Notes: generated by a model not told the origin, from the letters alone. A stretch of 54,265 nucleotides of DNA from an uncultured Acidimicrobiales bacterium (GCA_938038785.1 CALHTB010000001.1:1-54265), one strand, 5' to 3'; shown: positions 36,315-45,089, counted from the stretch's first letter. Program-made: numbers and translations.

Positions 36315-37193
36315 ATGAAGAACCCATTTCGCCGCATCGACACCACAATCCGAGCGGCCGCGCTCAAACAGCCGATTGAGGTTGGCACCGTTGCGTGGAA
36401 CCGCGAGCTCACCGATGCCCTCGCCCAGTCATCATCAACAGGTAAACCTGTGTTCGCGCTGTTCCAAGAAGTGCCCGGATGTTCGGGCTGCAAGCAGTTT
36501 GGGCGCGATGTGCTTTCTGATCCGCTCGTTGTGAAGGCGATCGAGAACGACTTCATTCCCCTGCTCATCCACAACAACACCGGCGGACGCGATGCCGAGG
36601 TTCTTGCCGCCTACGGCGAACCTTCGTGGAACTACCAGGTCGTTCGCTTCCTCAATGCCGACGGCGCTGACATCATCGAACGCAAGGACAAGGTCTGGTC
36701 GACCGGGCCCCTCGCCGAGCGCATGATCGCCGTGCTCGAATCGGCCGGCGCTGAGGTGCCGCCCTATCTTCGCCTCGTCGAGCAAGAGCACAGCGACCGG
36801 CTCGAAACCGCCTACATCGCGCAAAGTTGCTTCTGGGTTGGCGAGATGGAACTCGGCAAGATCGACGGCGTCGTCACCACCGAAGCAGGATGGATGGGCG
36901 GCGACGAAGTGACGGCGATTCAGTTCGACCGCGCTGCCACAACCTTGGGTGAAATCGTGGACGCTGGCAGGAAAGCTGGCGTGGTCTCGTCGGTCTACGC
37001 GCAGGACTCGATCGCTGACGGTGTTCCCGTCAAGAAACCCAGCACGTACCGGGTAGCAAAAGGCTCCGACCAGAAACGTCAGATTCGTGGCCACATCGAA
37101 ACCGATGGCATGAGTGCCGCTCAGGCGACGAAGGTCAACGCGTTCGCCCGTAACTCGAAGGAGACAGCAGCGCTCTATCTCGTGCGCGACTAG
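36315..37193 (+). CDS. Thioredoxin-fold domain fused to an MsrA-like domain
   Basis: 292 residues. The first half has a thioredoxin-like fold with VPGCSGCKQFG (CxxC, about residues 54-57) followed by DVLSDPLVVKAIENDFIPLLIHN. The second half resembles peptide methionine sulfoxide reductase A: AYIAQSCFWVGEMELGKIDGVVTTEAGWMGG matches the GCFWG active-site region, with Cys kept but flanking Gly residues changed. A VPGUxxT family of thioredoxin-like (seleno)proteins is known; this looks like a Cys-containing relative. Reaction unproven: a thiol-dependent reductase with built-in reductant domain is the simplest reading. Confidence 0.72.
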   Translation: MKNPFRRIDTTIRAAALKQPIEVGTVAWNRELTDALAQSSSTGKPVFALFQEVPGCSGCKQFGRDVLSDPLVVKAIENDFIPLLIHNNTGGRDAEVLAAYGEPSWNYQVVRFLNADGADIIERKDKVWSTGPLAERMIAVLESAGAEVPPYLRLVEQEHSDRLETAYIAQSCFWVGEMELGKIDGVVTTEAGWMGGDEVTAIQFDRAATTLGEIVDAGRKAGVVSSVYAQDSIADGVPVKKPSTYRVAKGSDQKRQIRGHIETDGMSAAQATKVNAFARNSKETAALYLVRD

Positions 37194-37304
37194 CCCTGCT
37201 AGACCTCCATCAACGCAATCTGTAGCCCCGTAATTATCTCCTCGTCGCTGCATACGCCATACTTGCAATTCCACATTCGATTACGCAGCGCTAGGCGGAT
37301 ACAC

Positions 37305-39020
37305 ATGGAATTGGCAAGATTCAGCTTTCGACAGGTGACGGCAGCAGCGGCGGTTATTGCGCTCATCGCATCAACCGTCGCTTTTTCGGGCGGGACAGCC
37401 GGAGCCCAGGCCACAATCATGTGTGGCGGCGAGACCGCCACGATCGTGGGCACCGCGGGTAACGACACGCTCATCGGCACACCCGGAAACGATGTCATTG
37501 CTGGCCTGCAAGGCGACGACATCATCAAGGGTGCCGGCGGAGACGACATCATCTGCGGCGGCCTTGGCAACGACGAGCTCTTCGGCGGGTTTGGCTTCGA
37601 CATCATCTTCGGCGCTCAAGGCAACGACGTGCTCATTGGCAGCAAAGCCAAGACCGGCACGGACACTAAAGGCGCCCGCATGTTTGGCGGCGCTGGCAAC
37701 GACGAGATCTACGGATCATCGGGCTGGGACCGTATGCAGGGCGGCATCGGCAACGACAAGCTGTATGGCTTTGGCGGGCGCGACTGGATGCGCGGCGGAC
37801 GCGGAGCAGATCTGCTCGACGGCGGCGACTGGATCGACGACATGAACGGCGGCTACGACAACGACGTGATCCTGGTCAGCGCAGCGGACACTGTCCGCGG
37901 CGGCCCCGGCAAACGCGACGTCTGCAACGCTACGGCCGACATCACCGATGCGGTCGTTCGCGGTTGCGAACGAGGAACTGCGCTGCCAATTCCCGCCGCA
38001 GGGTCGCTGGGCAACATCACCTTGGGTCGGGCCAACTGGTCTTCTGGCTACGTCCAGGCAGCCATCTTGCACGACCTGCTCACCGAGGTTGGCTACACGG
38101 TCACCGAACCTGCCGACGCCGAGTTCGCCCCCGACCTCGGCTACCAGGCCATGGCGACTGGCGAGATCGACGCGTGGGCGAACTCGTGGTACCCCGGCCA
38201 CCTCAGCTGGTGGGAAGACCAGTTGCCAGACGGCAGCCAGGTCGGCGACAACCTCGAACGCCTCGAAGGGTCACTGCTACCTGGCGGTGGACGCCAGGGC
38301 ATGCTCATCACCAAGAGCTGGGCCGAGGCAAACGGTGTCACCACACTCGATCAGATCAATGACAACGGACGCCTTTGGAGTCAGCTCGATAACGACGGCG
38401 ACGGCAAGGGCGAGTTCTTTGGCTGCCCTAGGGCCTGGACCTGCGACGACATCATGAACTCCCAAATCGCGTTTGCCGGCTGGAACCGTCTCGAGCAGGT
38501 GAGCGCCGGATACGACGCGATGTTTGCCGAGTTCATTACCAAGGCCCGTGCCGGTGAACCAGCAATCATGTACACGTGGACGCCAACCTCGTACTTCGCA
38601 GAGGCCGAGCTTGGCGAAACCACCATGTGGCTCTCGGTGGAAAACTCGTCGGTGCTCGACAACTCGAACCCGCTCAACCATCCACGGGGAGAGAACTATT
38701 CCCAACGCGACGGCAACATCATCGGGTTCAGCGGCGCTGAGCCCGGCACGTGCCTGATCGGCCCCGATGGGTGTCAGCTCGGTTGGCTGGCCGCCGATAT
38801 CGAGATCACCGCAAACAAAGACTGGCTTGCGAACGAGCCGGTGGCCCGGGAGTTGTTCAACCAGTACAAGCCGCCGCTGGTCGACCTCGCGATTGCTGGC
38901 ATCGAACTCGATGCCAGTGACGGCTCCACCGACGCCATGAACCAAATCGCGGCCCAGTGGATAGCCGACAACCGTGCACTTGCCAACCGGTGGGTGCGGG
39001 CGGCTGCCAACGCTCGCTAG
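37305..39020 (+). CDS. Secreted RTX-repeat protein fused to a betaine-type substrate-binding domain
   Basis: 571 residues from ATG 37305, which has AGGCGG upstream. A signal peptide (VTAAAAVIALIASTVAFS...AGAQA) is followed by about eight RTX nonapeptide-type repeats (GTAGNDTLIG, GAGGDDIICGG, GGIGNDKLYGFGG; about residues 45-195) that should bind calcium. From about residue 230 the sequence becomes a ProX/OpuAC-like periplasmic binding fold (LGRANWSSGYVQAAILHDLL, DLGYQAMATGEIDAWANSWYPGH, QGMLITKSWAEANGVTTLDQI, MYTWTPTSYFAEAE), the family that binds glycine betaine, choline or proline betaine. There is no lipobox and no transporter permease or ATPase gene nearby. The combination is unusual. Confidence 0.85.
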   Translation: MELARFSFRQVTAAAAVIALIASTVAFSGGTAGAQATIMCGGETATIVGTAGNDTLIGTPGNDVIAGLQGDDIIKGAGGDDIICGGLGNDELFGGFGFDIIFGAQGNDVLIGSKAKTGTDTKGARMFGGAGNDEIYGSSGWDRMQGGIGNDKLYGFGGRDWMRGGRGADLLDGGDWIDDMNGGYDNDVILVSAADTVRGGPGKRDVCNATADITDAVVRGCERGTALPIPAAGSLGNITLGRANWSSGYVQAAILHDLLTEVGYTVTEPADAEFAPDLGYQAMATGEIDAWANSWYPGHLSWWEDQLPDGSQVGDNLERLEGSLLPGGGRQGMLITKSWAEANGVTTLDQINDNGRLWSQLDNDGDGKGEFFGCPRAWTCDDIMNSQIAFAGWNRLEQVSAGYDAMFAEFITKARAGEPAIMYTWTPTSYFAEAELGETTMWLSVENSSVLDNSNPLNHPRGENYSQRDGNIIGFSGAEPGTCLIGPDGCQLGWLAADIEITANKDWLANEPVARELFNQYKPPLVDLAIAGIELDASDGSTDAMNQIAAQWIADNRALANRWVRAAANAR

Positions 39021-39042
39021 AGCGGATTGCATTATCGCTTAA

Positions 39043-39072
39043 CCCGATGCTTCGGTTCGCCGAAGCATCGGG
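39043..39072. terminator. 13-bp hairpin with TTCG loop
   Basis: A perfect 13-bp stem (CCCGATGCTTCGG and its complement) closed by the very stable loop TTCG lies 22 bp past the RTX-binding-protein stop, so it is a likely terminator. It contains the ATG at 39047, which casts doubt on that codon as the start of the next ORF. Confidence 0.75.
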
Positions 39073-39409
39073 TGTGCGTAAGTTCTTTCAATCATTGTCG
39101 CGATCTGCCTCATCGGTAGACGACCCTCAGCAGAACCAGCTCTCCGCTCTTATCGATGAGGTGGAGGGCGTCCTCGAACGTACGCTCGGCGGAACCCGCG
39201 GTCTTCTCGGTGTTGGCGAGCCGTTCCTTGCCTTCGAGGGAATCTGCACCGCGGTCATCGATGCACCTGTCGCGTTGTCAACGTCGCTGCTCGATCGGCT
39301 CGTGGCCATGGCCCAGGGCTTCAATGCCGATGGAATTGTGGCCGAGCTCAACAGCATCCGCCCCGACGACACCCATCGTGCATGGATGGACAACGCATCG
39401 GCCGCGTAG
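39047..39409 (+). CDS. Hypothetical protein, ~111-120 residues
   Basis: 120 residues if started at ATG 39047, but that codon lies inside a strong hairpin; GTG 39074 (VRKFFQSLSRSAS) gives 111. The sequence (LSALIDEVEGVLERTLGGTRGLLGV, ICTAVIDAPVALSTSLLDRLVAMAQGF) is mostly helical with normal codon use. No family recognised. Confidence 0.45.
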   Translation: MLRFAEASGVRKFFQSLSRSASSVDDPQQNQLSALIDEVEGVLERTLGGTRGLLGVGEPFLAFEGICTAVIDAPVALSTSLLDRLVAMAQGFNADGIVAELNSIRPDDTHRAWMDNASAA

Positions 39410-39441
39410 GCGACGTGTCGAGCTGAAAGTTGCTCTAACAG

Positions 39442-40305
39442 CTAGGCCGCGTCGCGAATTGGAGTCACTTCAGCGGGATCAGCAACGCCATTCTGGCCGT
39501 TCTCGCTGGTTTCGAGCACGCTCGCGATCGCTGAAGCTGCAATGTCACGTGAGGTAATGGCGAAGTACTGGGACCAGGCCAGGACGCCCAAGAACTTCAA
39601 GCCGTCCTCGACGAGCAGACTCGTGTCGCCAGCAAGCCCGAAGATGACGTCCATCACGACCGAGCCTGCGAGCGATATAAGCGCAGCGAACAGCAACGCC
39701 GAGCGGGTTCGCTTGATGTCAGCCCAGAACACCGCAATCCACACCACAACCGGCAGCACAACGACCCCCTGGGCCACGCTCTTCGAGCCGCCGAGCAGTC
39801 GCCGCAACGGACCCGAGTGAAGCCGAAAGACGTCGTCGAGAAGCAGGATCAGTGTCGCTGCGGCGCCCATGGCCAAGAACCGTGCGGCGCTCTCTCGCCC
39901 AATGCGGCGGGCCACCCATGCGCCGGCTCCGGCGAACACGACCCCGGATGTCCACACAAGCACGCCCAGGTTCGAGAGTGCACCCGTGTACCAGGGCGAT
40001 CCGGTGAGGAAGCCGGGATCGAGAAAGAGGTTTCGCAGCGGAGTTACCGTCTGGAAGCGAGCGACGAACAGCAACGTGAGTCCCAGGATCCACAGGGTTG
40101 CGAGCGGGGCAAGGCTTGTCAACTGACGCCGAAGCGAAAAGCCGCGACGGCGTTCGGCGCTCGACAGAGTCGAGCGGGAACCCGACGAAGTCGAGCGGAA
40201 ACTCGACGAAGGAGAGCGATATTCAGTGCGGTCTGGGGCCACGAGTAGGTGTTCGACAGATTTGCCGCGCCGCTGGAGCGAATAGGGCCGTTGTGCCCGA
40301 GCCAC
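39442..40305 (-). CDS. Multi-pass membrane protein, unknown function
   Basis: 287 residues from GTG 40305. After a basic/serine-rich start, about six membrane helices are visible (LATLWILGLTLLFVARF, LSNLGVLVWTSGVVFAGAG, FLAMGAAATLILLLDDVF, VVVLPVVVWIAVFWADI, LLFAALISLAGSVVMDVIFG, FLGVLAWSQYFAI). A loop DDVFRLHSGPLRRLLGG is charged. Residues ~30-48 (RSPSSSFRSTSSGSRSTLSS) derive from short tandem DNA repeats at about 40155-40225, so the true start may be downstream. It diverges from the RTX gene at 40415. No family recognised. Confidence 0.6.
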   Translation of the reverse strand: MARAQRPYSLQRRGKSVEHLLVAPDRTEYRSPSSSFRSTSSGSRSTLSSAERRRGFSLRRQLTSLAPLATLWILGLTLLFVARFQTVTPLRNLFLDPGFLTGSPWYTGALSNLGVLVWTSGVVFAGAGAWVARRIGRESAARFLAMGAAATLILLLDDVFRLHSGPLRRLLGGSKSVAQGVVVLPVVVWIAVFWADIKRTRSALLFAALISLAGSVVMDVIFGLAGDTSLLVEDGLKFLGVLAWSQYFAITSRDIAASAIASVLETSENGQNGVADPAEVTPIRDAA

Positions 40306-40414
40306 GTAGGTACGGGTCGTCGCGATGACCGATGGGGGTCCTCCCCATCGAAAGGCTTGCCAACCCTCCCGAATCGCGAGTTAGGTAGTGACAACTCAAT
40401 TTGCGGAGGTCGGG

Positions 40415-41686
40415 ATGCGTGGTCGGTCAGTACTAGCAGTGGTTGCTTTGGCAGCCTCATCGATCGTGGCGACAGCCACCCCGGCCGGAGCACAACAGTT
40501 CGAATGCGACGACCTGCCGGCCACCATCGTCGGCACCAACGGCAACGATGTCATTCGTGGCACCGAAGGCCCCGACGTCATCGTCGCCCTCGGCGGCAAC
40601 GACAGGATCTTCGGACTTGGCGGTGGCGACACCATCTGCGGCGGACCGGGCAACGATCGCATCAAGGGCCAGAAGGGCAACGACTACATCATTGGCGGTA
40701 GCGGCAACGACGTCATCTTCGGTAACGCTGGCGGTGACACGATCTTTGGGCTGACCGGTAAGGACATTCTTTGGGGCGGGGTGGGCCCGGACACGATTCA
40801 CGCTGGCCCAGGCGATGACACCATCAAGGCCGGGCACGGCAACGACATTGCTATCGGCGGCGAAGGAAACGACGTCATCGAAGGCAGTACCGGAGCAGAT
40901 GGCCTGCTCGGCGAGGCGGGAGCTGATCGCCTGGTCGGCGGCAAGGGCTTCGACACCCTGCTAGGTGGCGATGGCGGCGACCTGCTCATCAGTGGCCCTG
41001 GTGACGACTTCGTCGACGGAGAGAACGGCATCAACCGGTGCCGCGTCGACCAGCGCGATGAGTTCCTCAGCTGCAACCGAGGCGGCCTGGTGGGCGAATG
41101 GGGCACCGGATTCGAGAAGTTCCGCGTCGCCGTGACCCCCGCGTTCATGCTCGACTCGCCTGGCGGCCCCCACTACGTCATGCATGTGAACGCCGAGCCC
41201 GAAACCGGCGACAGATTCCAGATCACCGTCCGCAACTCGAACCGCGAGATCATCTTCGACGGAGAGTTCTTCGGCGATACGTTCCACAACGTGCTTGTCA
41301 CCGGCGGCACCCCTGCCGAGGTTGAGATTCTCGGGGCCAAGGATTGGAATGTCGCCTTTGTAAAGGAGACGTTCCCGGCCAAGAACATCGGCCAATTCAA
41401 TGGCAACAGCGATGAAGTATTCAAGATCTTCCGGAACGGCCAGCCTCAACCAACCGGCGTGGTAGTGCGTAACAACGGCACCCGCCAAGAACGCATCGTC
41501 ATTATGTCGATCGGCGACATTGGTCTGACTGTCGAGCTCGATGCCACGATCGAACCTGGCGCCACCGAAACGTTCTCGGGCGATACCCGAGCTTCGGCAA
41601 AGTACATAGCCGTGTACGCCACCAAGGCGGTCGACTGGACCTGGGAGCTCGACAGCTTCCAGGGCGGAGGAATGCTGAGTTCTTAG
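40415..41686 (+). CDS. Secreted RTX calcium-binding repeat protein
   Basis: 423 residues from ATG 40415, with GGAGG 6 nt upstream. A signal peptide (SVLAVVALAASSIVATATPAGA) is followed by about ten RTX repeats (NDRIFGLGGGD, GGSGNDVIFGNAGGD, GGKGFDTLLGGDGGD) to about residue 215. The C-terminal ~200 residues (GTGFEKFRVAVTPAFML, GDRFQITVRNSNREIIFDG, VVRNNGTRQERIVIMSIG) look like a beta-sandwich of unknown family. RTX repeats fold on binding calcium outside the cell. No type I secretion genes are near; a Sec signal is used instead. Confidence 0.83.
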   Translation: MRGRSVLAVVALAASSIVATATPAGAQQFECDDLPATIVGTNGNDVIRGTEGPDVIVALGGNDRIFGLGGGDTICGGPGNDRIKGQKGNDYIIGGSGNDVIFGNAGGDTIFGLTGKDILWGGVGPDTIHAGPGDDTIKAGHGNDIAIGGEGNDVIEGSTGADGLLGEAGADRLVGGKGFDTLLGGDGGDLLISGPGDDFVDGENGINRCRVDQRDEFLSCNRGGLVGEWGTGFEKFRVAVTPAFMLDSPGGPHYVMHVNAEPETGDRFQITVRNSNREIIFDGEFFGDTFHNVLVTGGTPAEVEILGAKDWNVAFVKETFPAKNIGQFNGNSDEVFKIFRNGQPQPTGVVVRNNGTRQERIVIMSIGDIGLTVELDATIEPGATETFSGDTRASAKYIAVYATKAVDWTWELDSFQGGGMLSS

Positions 41687-41774
41687 ACACGACCGGTTTC
41701 TTTGACACGACACGGGTTCGGTAGGTTGATGCGGTGGCCGGTGATTGACCGGCCACCGACCTACGAGGAGACCC

Positions 41775-43394
41775 GTGTCTGCAGAAGAGTACGCAGCGCT
41801 ACCAAAGACGCCGGCGAACTATGTACCCCTTACCCCCCTGTCGTTTCTGACCCGCACGGTCGACCTTCACCCCAACCGCGAGGCGCTCATCTACGGCGAC
41901 CGCCGCTACAGCTGGGGTGATGTTGGCGAGCGAACCACCCGCCTCGCCTCTGCGCTTGCCAACCTCGGAATTGGCGTCGGCAGCACGGTAAGCATGTTGT
42001 GCCCCAACACCCCTGAGATCTTCGAAGCCCACTTCGGCGTACCTATGGCTGGAGGGGTGCTTAACGCCATCAACACCCGGCTCGACGTCGACACGGTGGC
42101 CTACATCCTCGACCACAGCGACGCCGAAGTGCTCATCACCGATACGGCGTTCTCCGACACCGTCGGCGCCGCGTTGGCCAAGGTAGATCGAGATATCACC
42201 GTCATCGACATCGTCGACCCGGCCGGCCCTGGAGGTGAACGCCTCGGCGAGCTCACCTACGAAGAATTCCTCGCATCGGGCGACCCCGCGTACAACTGGC
42301 AGATGCCCGAGGACGAGTGGCAGGCACACACGCTCAACTACACGTCGGGAAGCACCGGCGTGCCCAAGGGCGTCGTCTATCACCACCGTGGCTCGTACCT
42401 CATGTCGATGGGCACCGTGGTTGGATGGGGCCTCGGCCAACCGCCCGTCTACCTGTACACGGTTCCGCTTTTCCACTGCAACGGTTGGGGGCATGCGTGG
42501 ACGATGGCGTTGCTCAGCGGCACCACGGTGTGCATTCGCGACATCAACGCGAAGAACGTGTTCGATTCCATTGCCGACCATGGGGTCACCCACTTTGGCG
42601 GCGCGCCGATCATCCTTGGGATGTTGGTCAACGCCACCGACGACGAGCGCCGGGACTTCGACCACACGGTCAACGCCATGACCGCGGGCGCTCCGCCACC
42701 CGCTGCCATTTTGAAGGCGGTCGAGGAGATCGGTTTCGACGTCATGCAGGTCTACGGACTGACCGAGACCTACGGCCACGTCAGCCAGTGTGAATGGCGC
42801 GAAGACTGGGACGGCCTCGACGCTGATGCCCGCGCCGACAAGAAGGCGTGGCAGGGCGTCACCATGCCCATGAATGAAGAGCTCGCCGTGTTCGACGTCG
42901 AAACTATGAAGATGGTGCCGCGCGACGGCGAAACCCAAGGCGAGATCTTCATGCGGGGCAACACCGTGATGAAGGGCTACTACAAAGACGCCGAGGCAAC
43001 CGCGAAGGCGTTCGATGGCGGGTGGTTCCACTCGGGCGACGGCGCGGTGTGGCGAGATCACGGCTACATCCAGATCAAGGACCGTCTCAAGGACGTCATC
43101 ATTTCTGGTGGCGAGAACGTGTCGTCGGTCGAGGTTGAGAACACGCTCTATAAGCACCCCGCCGTGCTTGCCGCTGGCGTGGTGGCCAAGCCAGACGAGA
43201 AGTGGGGCGAAGTGCCAATGGCCTTCATCGAGCTGAAGCCCGATGCCCAGGCCACCGCCGAAGAGATCATCGCCTTCTGCCGCGAACACCTCGCCGGGTT
43301 CAAGACGCCCAAGGCGGTCGAGTTCTGCGAGCTGCCAAAGACCAGCACCGGCAAGATCCAAAAGTTCGTACTGCGTGAACAGGCACGCGGCTAA
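41775..43394 (+). CDS. Acyl-CoA synthetase (AMP-forming)
   Basis: 539 residues from GTG 41775, with GAGGAG just upstream. The ANL-superfamily motifs are complete: the P-loop YTSGSTGVPKGVVYHHRG (about residue 190), VYGLTETYG, GEIFMRGNTVMKGYYKD, FHSGDGAVWRDHGYIQIKDRLKDVIISGGENVSSVEVE, and the C-terminal catalytic Lys in KTSTGKIQKF. The opening NYVPLTPLSFLTRTVDLHPNREA is typical of FadD-like enzymes for medium-chain or aromatic acids. It activates a carboxylic acid to its CoA thioester; the chain length is unknown. Confidence 0.94.
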   Translation: MSAEEYAALPKTPANYVPLTPLSFLTRTVDLHPNREALIYGDRRYSWGDVGERTTRLASALANLGIGVGSTVSMLCPNTPEIFEAHFGVPMAGGVLNAINTRLDVDTVAYILDHSDAEVLITDTAFSDTVGAALAKVDRDITVIDIVDPAGPGGERLGELTYEEFLASGDPAYNWQMPEDEWQAHTLNYTSGSTGVPKGVVYHHRGSYLMSMGTVVGWGLGQPPVYLYTVPLFHCNGWGHAWTMALLSGTTVCIRDINAKNVFDSIADHGVTHFGGAPIILGMLVNATDDERRDFDHTVNAMTAGAPPPAAILKAVEEIGFDVMQVYGLTETYGHVSQCEWREDWDGLDADARADKKAWQGVTMPMNEELAVFDVETMKMVPRDGETQGEIFMRGNTVMKGYYKDAEATAKAFDGGWFHSGDGAVWRDHGYIQIKDRLKDVIISGGENVSSVEVENTLYKHPAVLAAGVVAKPDEKWGEVPMAFIELKPDAQATAEEIIAFCREHLAGFKTPKAVEFCELPKTSTGKIQKFVLREQARG

Positions 43395-43402
43395 CCGCAC
43401 CC

Positions 43403-44389
43403 ATGACCGAAACGTTTGCGTCTGATCCGGCCCCAGCGCCGCCAACGGCCGCCGGGCTCAGCCCGGTCCAACAAGAGGTCGTCGATCAGATCGGCGCCAG
43501 ACGAGAGACCTGGCCCGAGTTTCCTGGCGAGCTTCGCTACGAGCTGCGCGGCGAGCTCGAGAAAGGCATTGCCGAGCATGTGGCCATGCTGCCCAGCGAC
43601 GCATCGATTTGGGCCAACAAACACGCGATCAGCGCGGTTCACGGCTGCGAGAAGCGCTATCTCGCTGACCGCGAGTTTCCCGGTTGGTCGGTGCCGCTCG
43701 CCCGCGGCACGGTGGTGCACAAGGCCATCGAGTTCTCGATCAACTGGCGAGGCGTGCCCGTGCCCGCCGACCTCGTCGACGAGGCAATGGCGAGCCTCGA
43801 ATTCGGCGATCAGAACATCAGCACCTTCATGCAGGAGCTCTCCGACGGCGATCGGGCACAGCTTCGGTCCGATTCGGTCGACCTGGTGTCGAAGTTCGAC
43901 GAGTGCTGGCCCGACCTCAAGAAGCAGTGGCGTCCGGTTACCGAGTCGAAGATCCGCGCCGAGCTCTTCGGAGGCCAGGTGGTGCTGCAGGGCAAGATCG
44001 ATCTGACGCTCGGCCGTGCCGAGGGCTTGAAGGCAGGCAAGGTGCTGGTCGACCTCAAGAGCGGAAAGTTCCAGCCTCAGCACATGCACGACCTGCGCCA
44101 CTACGCGATGATCGAAACCGTTCGTATCGGGGTTCCACCGCGGCGCATTGCCAGCTATTACCTCGACCAGGGGCGCTTTCACTCCGAGGACGTCACCGAG
44201 GACCACCTGTTCTCGGCAGCTCAACGGGCCATCGACGGCATCAAGCGCATGATCGAACTAGAGCTCGACCAATCAAACCTGCGCATCGCCACCAGCCCGG
44301 CATGTCGCTGGTGTCGAGCGCTCGACACCTGCGAACCAGGCCAGGTCAGCCTCCGAGAGTTCGACGACCCCCTCGAAGACTTGCTGTAG
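43403..44389 (+). CDS. RecB/Cas4-like PD-(D/E)xK nuclease with Fe-S cysteines
   Basis: 328 residues. The nuclease core is visible as QGKIDLTLGR (Asp ~199), then LVDLKSGKFQ (D-x-K) and HDLRHYAMIE, the QhxxY-type motif. Four cysteines, Cys82 (HGCEKRYL) and Cys301, Cys304, Cys310 (CRWCRALDTC), follow the split C...CxxCx5C layout of AddB and Cas4 [4Fe-4S] nucleases. It starts 8 bp after the acyl-CoA synthetase stop. No cas genes or CRISPR arrays are seen, so a DNA repair role (AdnB/RecB-family exonuclease) is more likely than CRISPR adaptation. Confidence 0.85.
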   Translation: MTETFASDPAPAPPTAAGLSPVQQEVVDQIGARRETWPEFPGELRYELRGELEKGIAEHVAMLPSDASIWANKHAISAVHGCEKRYLADREFPGWSVPLARGTVVHKAIEFSINWRGVPVPADLVDEAMASLEFGDQNISTFMQELSDGDRAQLRSDSVDLVSKFDECWPDLKKQWRPVTESKIRAELFGGQVVLQGKIDLTLGRAEGLKAGKVLVDLKSGKFQPQHMHDLRHYAMIETVRIGVPPRRIASYYLDQGRFHSEDVTEDHLFSAAQRAIDGIKRMIELELDQSNLRIATSPACRWCRALDTCEPGQVSLREFDDPLEDLL

Positions 44390-44509
44390 GTCCAATGCGA
44401 AAATCGTCGCCTCTACGACGCGAGGGCAGCGTGTCGAAGCCGACTGCTAGGTTGCGTTCGTAGGTACTGCTGTCGTTTCGTGGCAGCACACGACAGAAGG
44501 AAACCTCCC

Positions 44510-45073
44510 ATGAGTCCAACAGCACCACTTCAGGCTGCATTCGCGTCCACCCGCGCCGCAATGGCCGCCGTTCAGGCCGACCAGATGAGCGCACAAACCC
44601 CGTGCGCCGAGTGGGACGTCGCCGGCGTCATCAACCACGTCGTTGGCGGCACGCAGTTCTTCATCGCTGGCATGAAGGGCGAACAGCCCGCCGAAGGCCA
44701 AGACTGGGCTGCCGGTGACTACATGGCCGCGTTCGATCAGGCCGCCGCCGAGTGTGTTGCCTGCTTCGAAGAAGAAGGCGCGCTCGAGAAGACCGTTGCT
44801 CTGCCATTCGGCGAAATGCCGGGATCTGCGGTCATGGGCATTGCGATGACCGACGTGTTCACCCACGGCTGGGACATTGCCAAGGCCACCGGCCAAAGCA
44901 CCGACCTCGCACCCGAACTCGCTGCGGGCATCTTGGCCCAGTCGCAGCAGAGCATTTCTCCTGAATGGCGTGGCCCTGAGGGAAGCCCGGCACCATTCGG
45001 CGCCGAGCAGCAGTGCGCTGATGGTTCGTGCGCTGCTGACCAGCTAGCAGCATTCTTGGGCCGCCAGGTCTAA
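44510..45073 (+). CDS. TIGR03086-family (DinB/MDMPI-like) protein
   Basis: 187 residues from ATG 44510, with AGAAGGAA upstream. A four-helix DinB-like bundle: LQAAFASTRAAMAAVQADQMSAQTPCAEWDVAGVINHVVGG (first His), and MTDVFTHGWDIAKATGQS (the HxWD metal-binding motif). TIGR03086 proteins are common in actinobacteria and are related to mycothiol-dependent maleylpyruvate isomerase; the reaction is unknown. A 134-bp gap with no clear feature precedes it, and a hairpin follows. Confidence 0.87.
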   Translation: MSPTAPLQAAFASTRAAMAAVQADQMSAQTPCAEWDVAGVINHVVGGTQFFIAGMKGEQPAEGQDWAAGDYMAAFDQAAAECVACFEEEGALEKTVALPFGEMPGSAVMGIAMTDVFTHGWDIAKATGQSTDLAPELAAGILAQSQQSISPEWRGPEGSPAPFGAEQQCADGSCAADQLAAFLGRQV

Positions 45074-45089
45074 GTCGAACACATCTTCG

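Noticed and set aside
41799-43445. 548-codon minus-strand ORF opposite the acyl-CoA synthetase
   Set aside because: The plus strand carries every ANL motif; the minus-strand protein is the usual high-GC mirror with His/Val/Arg runs.
43403-44389. Evidence for a CRISPR-Cas locus because of the Cas4-like nuclease
   Set aside because: No spaced repeats and no other cas-like gene anywhere in the window.
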